Below, one piece after another: positions 52,923 through 61,221 of a stretch of DNA of 64,000 nucleotides (its first letter is position 1; every line of letters starts with the position of its first letter). Source of the DNA: Vicia villosa (taxonomy: Eukaryota; Streptophyta; Magnoliopsida; Fabales; Fabaceae). The stretch lies in contig NC_081185.1 of the NCBI RefSeq assembly GCF_029867415.1, forward strand, positions 71,061,156 through 71,125,155. Direction: 5' to 3'. The notes below the pieces were generated by a model, which was not told the origin of the DNA, made no database searches, and was given only the letters and a program-made list of their open reading frames with translations. A program made the translations under genes and the position numbers.

Positions 52923-53098
52923 AACCTACCCCCTTACCCAGAATTTCTCAAAGGTCTTTTTTCTGTTTCTTTTATAAACCTTTCCTTAATTGGATAAAAT
53001 AAAAGGTCGGTGGCGACTCTGTGAATTTTCAAAAAAATGCGAAAGCATTAAGCGATAAAAAAGAGTCAGTTCACGTATCTCTACAGAACAGAGGTATG

Positions 53099-53117
53099 GC
53101 CCAGAAAAGAGTCAGTT
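53099..53117 (+). other. Anomalous right junction of Ogre-B with the copia element
   Basis: After TATGGCCC the LTR stops and AGAAAAGAGTCAGTTCACG follows, nearly repeating 53059-53075 from inside the same LTR. Copia sequence resumes after it. No CCAGG duplication is present; CCAGA at 53101-53105 matches four of five bases. It looks like end loss repaired with a templated filler. Confidence 0.6.
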
Positions 53118-53952
53118 CACGCAACAAGATGAATCAAGTTCTTGGATTCTTGAAGCAAGCTGAGTGCTATGAAGCTTCAGAATCAGAAGCAAGAAGGAAG
53201 AATGTTCAGACATTCTGATGATAGAATATGATCTGAAACATTATGTATATGGGTTCTGACACATACCATATGGCTCTGATACATATTATGTGTTCTGAAA
53301 CATATTCTATGTTCTGACTCATTCATGCTGACTTTTGTCGTTTAGTTTTGTTCTGTAACATTTCAGGATGTAGAGATGCTCTGATGATGCTCTGGTACAT
53401 TCAACAATGTTCTGATACAATCTAGCATGAAGTGATGTAAGAAGAAATTCAAGCTCTGAAGCTGTCCAAATGGAAGCAAGAATCAGAAGCTGTGGATGTT
53501 CTGAAGATCTAAAGAAATTCAAGTTCTGAAGATGTCCGATGGAAGCAAAAGTCAGAAGTTGTGAATGTTCGGAAGATCAAAGAAATTCAAGTTCTGAAGC
53601 TGTCCGATGGAAGCAGGAATCAGAAGCTGTGAATGTTCTGGGGATCTAAAGAAATTCAACGTTCTGAAGCTGTCCTATGGAAGCAGAAATCAGAAGTCAT
53701 GAATGTTCTAAAGATCAAGCACTGTGAACGTCTCTACTGAAATACTCAGGGAAGTCTTTTATTTATAAAATTCTTCTAGTATTAATTTCAGGGGGAGATT
53801 ATTCATCTCAGGGGGAGATTGTTAATCTTAGGGGGAGACATATTCACATGCTTATGCTATAGCTGTGTAAATTGTCTTTAGCCGTCTGCTCTTTCTGATC
53901 GCAAATTCATATCATTTATATATGTTTTTGTCATCATCAAAAAGGGGGAGAT
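53118..53952 (+). other. Copia internal 3' region right of Ogre-B, with repeats and polypurine tracts
   Basis: Non-coding. Four units of about 69 bp (about 53443-53720) start GAAATTCAA and contain TTCTGAAG and TGGAAGCA. Three GGGGGAGA motifs follow at about 53791, 53812 and 53833, and a fourth, AAAAAGGGGGAGA (53939-53951), abuts the LTR and is the true polypurine tract. Repeated polypurine tracts are described for SIRE-type elements. The ORF at 53021-53218 crosses the Ogre-B junction and is not a gene. Confidence 0.8.
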
Positions 53953-55167
53953 TGTTAGAACAAGATTTGTTCTGATCAATATTCTTAGTTTTGATAATAA
54001 CAAGGATATGAATTTTGTGTGAGATAATGTGGTACTCTAATACATTGCAATTTCCCTTTCAGGAAATATATAAAGAGTATGCACAAATCAGCGCTCAGAA
54101 GCTTTGTCTCAGAAGGTTCAGCATGCAACATCAGAACATGGTCTGGCAAGACATCAGAAGATGGTCAAGGCAGAATCAGAACATGGGTCTATGGAAGCAT
54201 CAGAAGAACTTGAGATCAGAAGCAGAAGCACTGAAGTTCTCATGGTATCACGCTCAGAAGCACTTCAAGGTCAGAAGACAAGAAGATGCTATGCACCAAG
54301 CTGTTTGACTCTGATGATATTCAAACGTTGTATACACAAACATCAGATCAGAAGAAAGTACAGGTGGCAGGCTACGCTGACTGACAAAAGGAACGTTGGA
54401 AGCTATTAAAGGCAACGTCAGTAGACACAGCGTGAACAAGGCTCGAGGTAGTTGACAAAAGCGTGAAACATTAAATGCAATGCTGTACGGAATACGCAAA
54501 GCATTAAATGCTCCCAACGGTCATCTTCTCAAGTGCCTATAAATATGAAGTTCTGATGAGAAGCAAGGTTAACCAATTCTGAAAGAACTTACTCTGAAAA
54601 ACTTGCTGAAACGCTGTTCAACTCAAAGCTCAGAAACTTCATCTTCATCAAAGCTCACTACATTGCTGTTGTAATATATTAGTGAGATTAAGCTTAAACG
54701 TCAAGAGAAATATCACTGTTGTGATTATAGCTTTTCAGAAGCATTTGTAATACTCTTAGAATTGATTACATTAATTTGTAAGTAACTAGAGTGATCAAGT
54801 GTTGATCAGGATACTCTAGGAAGTCTTAGCTTGTGTCTAAGCAGTTGTAATTAGAGTGATCACGTGGTGGTCAGGATACTCTAAGAAAGTCTTAGCTTGT
54901 GTCTAAGCATTTGTTCCTAGAGTGATCAGGTTGTGATCAGGATACTCTAGAAGACTTAGTCGTGGGCTAAGTGGAAAACCATTGTAATCTGTTGCGATTA
55001 GTGGATTAAATCCTTAGGTGAGGTAAATCACTCCGTGGGGGTGGACTGGAGTAGTTTAGTTAACAACGAACCAGGATAAAAATAACTGTGCAAATTGTTT
55101 TTATCGTTCAAGTTTTTAGACTACACTTATTCAAACCCCCCCTTTCTAAGTGTTTTTCTATCCTTCA
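53953..55167 (+). repeat. Copia 3' LTR
   Basis: It is 1215 bp, equal to the 5' LTR, with about 19 substitutions by eye. TATAAATA is at 54538 and the 65-bp repeats start near 54789. It ends TATCCTTCA, followed by TAAAA. ORFs inside (54015, 54104, 54254 minus) are not conserved in protein terms. Confidence 0.95.
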
Positions 55168-55172
55168 TAAAA
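55168..55172. repeat. Right target-site duplication of the copia element (TAAAA)
   Basis: Exact copy of 4745-4749. Athila pol resumes immediately after it in the same reading frame in which it was left. Confidence 0.95.
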
Positions 55173-56528
55173 GTCACTCACCAAGAAGCAGAAATAAATG
55201 ATGAGTTCCCGGATGAACAAATTTTTCAAATCCAAGTAAGACCATGGTTCGCCGATCTTGCAAATCATAAAGCAACCGGTATGGTACCAGAGGATTTCGA
55301 TTGGCACCAGAAGAAAAAGTTGTTATCCGATGTTAAATACTATGTGTGGGACGACCCATACTTGTTTAAGATAGGTAAGGATGGCATACTAAGAAGGTGT
55401 GTTACTGAAGAGGAAGCCCAACAAATCCTCTGGCATTATCATAATTCTCCAAGTGGCGGGCATTTTAACGGATGGAGAACCGCAACAAAAGTTCTCCAAT
55501 CCGGTTTTTTCTGGCCAACTATTTTCAAAGACGCTCACCACCATGCGACAAATTGTGATAAATGCCAAAGAGTTGGAGGGATAAGCAAAAGAGATGAGAT
55601 GCCACTTCAAACCATGATTGAAGTTGAAGTCTTTGATTATTGGGGTATCAATTTTATGGGACCTTTTCTCCCCTCATTTACTAATGAATACATTTTAGTT
55701 ACTGTGGATTATGTTTCCAAGTGGGTTGAAGCTATCGCTACTCCAAAAGCGGATGCCAAAACGGTATTGAAATTTTTAAACCGTAATATCTTCACCCGTT
55801 TTGGCATGCCTAGAGTAATTATCGGCGATGGTGGATCCCATTTTGTCAATGAATAGGTTGCGAAAGTGTTGGAAAAGTGCGGCATCAAGCATAAGATTGC
55901 CTCACCTTATCACCCGCAAACCAACGGGCAGGCAGAAATTTCAAATAGAGCAATAAAGAATATACTGGAAAAGACAGTGTCGGTATACAGGAAAGACTGG
56001 CCCGCTCGGATTGATGATTCTCTTTGGGCATACAGAACCGCATACAAAGCACCCACTGGTGCCTCACCTTTCCAAATGGTTTATGGTAAGACATGTCACT
56101 TACCTGTAGAAATAGAGCACAAAGCTTTGTGAGCTCTATGTTTCTTTAATAGAGATGACAGCCTAGCATTCAAGAAAAGGAAAGAACAAATCCACGAGCT
56201 AGAAGAGTTCAGGTACTTGGCATATGAGTCCAATAAAATGTACAAGGAAAATATGAAAAGATACCATGACAAAAAACTCAAAAAGAAAGAATTTAAGGTC
56301 GGAGATATTGTGCTTCTGTTTAATTCCAGGCTAAGACTTTTCCCAGGTAAACTAAAATCTAAATGGTCAGGACCATTCATGGTCAAGGAAGTCAAACCAT
56401 ATGGAGCCATTGTCATTGAAGATAGCAAAACTAAAGAGAGTTGGACGGTCAATGGAGAAAGATTGAAAGTTTACCTTGGAGGAGAATTTGATCGGGAAGT
56501 ATGCATTCTCGAACTTCTGAATACTTAA
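55173..56528 (+). pseudogene. Athila pol, right part: integrase, with stops and a lost catalytic residue
   Basis: The open frame begins at 55095, but up to 55167 it is copia LTR. Athila sequence has the zinc-binding HHCC module (about 55430-55575, ending CDKCQRVG), the integrase core and a C-terminal barrel-like region (about 56290-56500). The first catalytic position reads GINFMGPF with Asn at 55650-55652 where the family has Asp. The second Asp (IGDGGSHF) and the Glu (NGQAEISNR) are present. TAG at 55854 and TGA at 56130 interrupt the frame, the latter at an expected Trp; coding resumes in frame after each. Together with FMDG in the left part, both enzymes are catalytically dead. Confidence 0.9.
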
Positions 56529-58311
56529 GGAAGCTGATCGTCGAGCTCAACCGACGTTAAACAAAGCGCTTGTTGGGAGGCAGCCCAACGCAGTAAGTTT
56601 TTTTATTTTAATTTTTTTTACTTTCTTAGTTTAGTATCATCTAACCAATATGAATGAATGAGTACAGCACCTGCATAAAATGCATCATCGGGCCTCGCAG
56701 CCCAGGCCCGCGCCGCGACCTCTTAGCATAAGCTTTCGCGCGTCGCGGATGATCCTGTCGCGCCGCGGTTGTGCGAAAACAAATTTTACCTCCAATCTCT
56801 TGCGTACTGCAGGTTAGCCGGAACCTAACCCTATCTCCTTTTGGGGGGTGGCAGGCACACGACCAGATAAGTTCCAGGGGCAACTAGAGGAGGATAGTGA
56901 GTTGTTATGTTTATGATCACTCATATGATGATATTTGTTTGATTTTAATTTTATTTATGATGTCATTTATGATGTCCCCAATTTAGAATGAGTAATCCCA
57001 CAGCAAAATGAAAATCTCAAGCAAAGTACCAACAATGGAGCAACATGCATGAAAGTGGTAGTGAGTGAAATTTTTTTTAAAAAATTAAGTTTTCACTTTC
57101 TTTTTCAATAAGTGACAAGTCAGATATGAATTTTCAAACTCAAACTCCTAGTGTGTGCATGAAACGTAGGTTGTTAGTAAATACTTGACAGAAGTTATTT
57201 ATGGTACATTATTTTTGTTGGATCGGCTTAGCCTTAACCATTGTGAGGAAAGCTTTCCATTGTTTACTATATGCAGGAGACCATCGATTATTTTGACTGG
57301 TTTGTATCATGCTAAACCATTTGTCGCATCGTTTTTGGAAATCTGTGGAAGTGATTTAGGCACTTGTTTGAATCTGAGAGTTTCTTTGAGCTGATTTTAT
57401 CCTAAAACTTATTTTCTTCTGTGAGAATGTGATTCTTTGCTAACCATTCTTTGAGCCTGAGGTCAAGATAAATTTCATCATATGCACCAAGGAAACACCT
57501 GGTGAGTTTTGATCTCAATAGAAAGTTTTGTTTTGGACCATCAACCATAGAATTTGGTGATGTGTTTTCTCTTTGACCTTCATAGAAAGTAGGGGAGCAT
57601 TCATATAATCTAAATACAGGTTGATCTCCAAGTTGGGGAGAGTCATAACCAAAAGAGGAGTAAGTATAGGTGGTGATTTACAAAGAACGAAAGAAATTCG
57701 TAGCTTGAAAAAAAAAGAGAAATAAAAGAAAAACAATGTTTGAAAGTAAACAGTTGTTGAAAAAAAAAAAAAAGACATCGAGCTACGAGTGAAAAAGAAG
57801 AATGGCTGAAAAGTTTAAGGTATAAAGGAAAAGGAAAGGAGTTATGATTCGGATGCTTCCCTAGAATAGGAACAACCCTCGTTTATCTTCTTTTCTTTGA
57901 ATCTAAACCACATTACAACCCTGGAAAGACCTTCTGATTCTCAGATTCCACAGGACTTTATGCTAACAATATGGTGAACTTATGATATGGATTCTTGTTG
58001 GTTTAATTGTTTGGATGAGTGTTTAACCCCTCTATTATTCATCATACTTTTTGATGAGAGTGATTAGTGTTGATTCAATTACAATTGTGTAGTGTTTTGA
58101 ACTTCTGGAGGTAATTTTCTTTCAAAATCCATTTCATGTGTATGCTCTGAGTTTGCAGGGAGATGAAGAGTATCTGAGATGGTTACTGAATTGAACCATT
58201 TGAAAAATCTTTTTGAAAAACTTGTTGCATGATTGTTGGTATGTTTTGTTGTACTCATTGAGGTAAGTAATTTTGTTTAGGGACAAACAAAACTCTAAGT
58301 TGGGGAGAGTT
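56529..58311 (+). other. Athila 3' untranslated region
   Basis: Just after the pol stop is a hairpin, GTTGGG (56572-56577), loop AGGCAG, CCCAAC (56584-56589). A GC-rich patch with GCGCCGCG motifs lies at about 56690-56770, and a related patch recurs in the LTR at about 58565-58655. AAGTTGGGGAGAG occurs at 57630-57642 and again at 58297-58309, the latter as the polypurine tract. The rest is AT-rich. I see no env-like ORF; those at 57185 and 57515 (minus) are low-complexity. Confidence 0.75.
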
Positions 58312-59237
58312 TGTTAGGAGTGAATTAGTAGTATTTTCATTTGTCAAATTAACTACCTTTTGAACTAGAAGTGAACATATCTTGTACTTTTTAAGGGTTT
58401 TATAGTTAGAATTGAACTTTAGAGGTTCGATACTAATTGTAGAACAACTTGCGTTACTTTGGGTGTTATTTGTGCAGATATTAAAGTTAAGAAGCAAAGA
58501 CGAAGAAACACACATGCGTAGAGGCTATGAAGAGGAGAAATCACAAAGAAGTGGGATAAAGCAAAGGTCGAGCCGCGCAAATCATGGGCAAGACGCGCCA
58601 AACCCTCTAACTTGGGTTCGCACCACGCCAGTACGTGCCGAGCCGCGACAGCTGCGTTACAAGGACAAATTGTTATAAATAGAATCCCTAATCCTCATAA
58701 GAGGGAGATCTTTGATGAGCGAAATTCGGAGAGCAATCCTATTCCAGAGCAGAAGACAACTTTCGACGGAGAATTCAACATCAATTGAAGACATTCCCTT
58801 GATGAAGATGAATCCTTCCATGAAATCTTGTGTGTTCTTCATGGCTATGGAGAGCTAAACCCCATTGTGTTGAGTTTAAGGTAGTAGTTAACCTATGAAG
58901 ATGCAATTACTTTGATTAATTCCTGTGAACAATTGTTTAAGCTTTATTATTAATGAAAAACCTTGCTTTTATTTTATATCATTGTTGAACTATCAATCGA
59001 GAGATAGGGTTTATACTTTCACCCTAGGTTTTTACATTGACTTGTTGATTAATACTCAGAGATGAGGTTTTGAAGTAGTTTTCATAAATCATCGTTATTC
59101 ATTCCCTTTATCTTTATAGTTATTCAGAGAGATCGAATATCATACCGGTAGAGGTGGTTCTAGATTGATCATTAGACATAATATCAGTTTTGAGGATGAA
59201 TGAAGATAATAACTTAGATAATGTTCACATGTGGATT
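58312..59237 (+). repeat. Athila 3' LTR (right end approximate)
   Basis: It starts TGTTAGGAGTGAATTAG three bases after AAGTTGGGGAGAG. TATAAATAG at 58674-58682 gives a promoter. Around 58840 the sequence GCTATGGAGAGCTAAACC resembles a block typical of Athila LTRs. No partner LTR is in the window, so the end is placed at the presumed CACTA terminus. Confidence 0.7.
58674..58682 (+). promoter_or_regulatory. TATA box of the Athila LTR
   Basis: TATAAATAG lies about 360 bp into the LTR, just after the GC-rich patch. The position fits a retrotransposon promoter. Confidence 0.6.
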
Positions 59238-59272
59238 CAGTATGCCAAATTTGTCTTTTAGCAGCACCCCTA

Positions 59273-59580
59273 CTAAAGCGCTTTTAGGAAAAAGCGCTGG
59301 TATAGGTTTAGCTAAAAAAACACGCAAAAAAAGCGCTCTGGAAGAGGGGGTTACGAAAGCGCTTTCAAAAAGCGCTCTTATAGGGGGGGTACGAAAGCGC
59401 TTTCAGAAAGCGCTCTTATATGGGAGGGGTACGAAAGCGCTTCTCAAAAGCGCTCTTATAGGTTGCTTTATGAAAGCGCTTTCAAAAGCGTTGTTACAGG
59501 GGGTAGGGTACAAGAGCGCTTTTCCCCTAAAAGCGCTGGTATAGGTACGTCTACTAAGGCGCTTTTCAAAAGCGCTCTCA
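59273..59580 (+). repeat. CACTA subterminal repeats built on AGCGCT
   Basis: About fourteen AGCGCT copies occur in both orientations, often as GAAAGCGCTTTC followed by AAAAGCGCTCTTATAGG. Such dense short repeats near the terminus are transposase-binding sites in En/Spm elements. The ORFs at 59221 (+) and 59403 (-) read through them and are not genes. Confidence 0.88.
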
Positions 59581-59639
59581 TAGCCTGTTTTAATTAAAAA
59601 ATTTAAAACCAAAATTTGATATTACGCATTCAGAATCCC

Positions 59640-61221
59640 TAATTCATCTTTTTTCTCCCATTGACGCTAACTTGCCCAGAAAACCCAGAAAACCCATTTT
59701 GTCTCCCCCATCTTTTTTCTTCCACTTCGTCTCCCCCACTTTGTCTCCCACAACTCAAAGTTCTTCACCGCCGCCGCCGCCGCCGTGTAGCATCTCGCCT
59801 CCACCGCCGCCGTCATCTTCATCTTCATGTATGTCACCTTGTTTTCTTTTGCTTTATTTTTAATTGTTTTTGTTCGACTGGCTATGTTTCTTAATAGGTT
59901 ATAATCCATGAACACAATTTCTTGTTGCTTTGTTGTTGGGTACTGAATGTGTTGTGCTGAAGAACACAATTTTTCAAGAATAGAACACATTAGTGCCATT
60001 ATTTTAGCTAAAAACAGAACTTTGATATTTTTATATCTAAATTGCAAACACATTTGTCAAGAATAGAACACATTAGTGCCATTTTCGTTTTTAATTATAA
60101 TGGGTTGTTTGAAATGAAAGCATGAAATGAAAGCTATAGTATATGATATGAAATGAAAGCTATAGTATATTATGAAAGAATGAACTACTTGCTGCATAAT
60201 TTCTTCTTTGTCATATCATTGAGTTATTTGAATTGTAATGGGTAGTTCAATTGAGGGTTAATAACTTGTCTACACCAAATGATTATTAAGAGAAACTACG
60301 TTCACTTTAATGTTTTATGGTTTTACTTGATTCTAAAATATGAGTGAGGATTCTTTCATTTCTTAAAAGGAGTAGAGTTTTGAAAAATGGAGACCTTTGT
60401 TACTAAAGTTTGTTTAATTGTATAAATGCATATATGTTTGAAAGTGATAATATGTATTTTGTCTAATTTGATTTCTTATAATCTCAAAGCATTACTAATT
60501 CGATATTTATTTCATTTCATATTAAAAGTAATGTATGAAAATAAATTAAGATTCTATTTTAAAAAGACTGTTAGTTATCACTTAATCCTACTAGTGGTTA
60601 TGTTGTAAGTTAGTTATAAAGTTAGACTGTTAGTTGAGGTTAATTGTTAGGACTAATGAACTAGCCTCTCATTTACGAACCAATGTATGTTGAACAAGCC
60701 GTGGTACACATGTATGCATCTGTTCTTTCTCTTGTTTGTAGTTACTAGCTAATTGATAATTGATTTCATATCATTTTAAATAATTGAGTTCTAGATTGGG
60801 TTTATTTTGATATTTGTTAGTAGTGGTGTATTTAACCGCATGGTGTGTGTGTTTAATTTTACAGTTACTTTGAAGTCTCTGGTTTCTACTTGTACAACGC
60901 CGATTCAAACCTACCCATCTCCCACATCAAGTCTAACTCAGGTTACTATCCCTTTCTTCTTGCTTATAGTTTGTTATTTTCTGCTTATAGTTTATTGTTT
61001 ATGGTTCTATTTAATATCAATTTAGTGTCTCTCAACCAATTTTTTGGTTTGTGGACTTATATTACCTTGAAATAAGGTAATGTCTTCTTTAAGAATTCGG
61101 GTATTCTGATTAGGTATTCTGATTAGGTATTCTATTATGATGATAGCTATTTATTATCTTGACAGAATTCCTTAGTACCTGATAGAGAAACCAAGAAGCA
61201 TTTGTTTAGCTTAATTAAGAC
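59640..61221 (+). other. CACTA region between subterminal repeats and transposase ORF
   Basis: 59640-59830 is pyrimidine-rich with a (CCG)n run at about 59769-59786 and several CTCCCCC motifs, resembling a transcribed 5' leader; TTCATGTATGTC near 59825 could be a splice donor. From 59840 to 61200 the sequence is AT-rich and intron-like, with no convincing ORF. Confidence 0.55.

Larger units (their letters stand above)
12857..53098 (+). mobile_element. Ogre-B: Tat/Ogre Ty3/gypsy retrotransposon inserted in the copia element
   Basis: The LTRs are 12857-17525 and 48484 to about 53098. The internal order is PBS, ORF1, gag, protease, intron, RT, RNase H, second RNase H, integrase, then a long 3' region with repeats and a polypurine tract (AATAGGGGCAA, about 48471-48481). 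ORF1 before gag, the double RNase H and the intron define Tat/Ogre. Gag is interrupted by Ogre-A at 21353; without it the element is about 21.3 kb. I count about 24 substitutions and two larger indels between the LTRs (about 0.5%). It is disabled by stops in ORF1 (19216) and gag (20989) and a frameshift at about 44340. Confidence 0.92.
48484..53098 (+). repeat. Ogre-B 3' LTR, 3' end truncated
   Basis: It pairs with 12857-17525 at about 0.5% divergence. TATA boxes lie at 48996 and about 50848, the small ORF at 49097, and the double hairpin at 52875-52922. It matches the 5' LTR up to TATGGCCC and then departs; about 27 terminal bases are missing. It also lacks about 36 bp near 49688 and has a 12-bp duplication near 51660. 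Confidence 0.92.
4750..55167 (+). mobile_element. SIRE/Maximus-type Ty1/copia retrotransposon carrying the nested Ogre elements
   Basis: The two LTRs (4750-5964 and 53953-55167) are each 1215 bp, start TGTTAG, end TTCA and are flanked by TAAAA on both sides. After the left LTR is a PBS complementary to initiator tRNA-Met. The internal part reads gag, protease, integrase, RT, RNase H (copia order), then a 409-residue extra ORF, then untranslated sequence with GGGGGAGA polypurine tracts. This layout is that of the SIRE/Maximus lineage. The internal region is interrupted by Ogre-B at 12857; without nested DNA the element would be about 10.2 kb. By eye about 19 substitutions separate the LTRs (about 1.6%). 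Gag-pol carries at least seven disabling lesions. Confidence 0.93.
2839..59237 (+). mobile_element. Athila-lineage Ty3/gypsy retrotransposon, truncated at left and split by the copia insertion
   Basis: This is the oldest retroelement layer. Its own sequence is 2839-4749 and 55168 to about 59237; everything between is the nested copia/Ogre-B/Ogre-A stack. The pol resembles the Athila lineage: protease tail with an ILGR-type motif, the KGISP and CIDYRRLN blocks of RT, RNase H, and an integrase with a [11 protein letters not shown] block. After pol come a long non-coding region, a purine-rich AAGTTGGGGAGAG and an LTR start. The 5' LTR, gag and most of protease are missing because of the minus-strand Ogre-like insertion at 2838. 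It is dead: stop codons and two lost catalytic residues are visible. The right end is approximate because there is no second LTR to compare. Confidence 0.8.

Noticed and set aside
58412..58678. 88-aa ORF in the Athila LTR
   Set aside because: Ordinary LTR sequence with a TATA box at its end; no protein-like features and no second copy to compare.
59661..60053. ORFs on both strands over the CCG-rich CACTA leader
   Set aside because: They are produced by the (CCG)n and TC-rich composition; no homology to known CACTA proteins such as a TNPA is seen.
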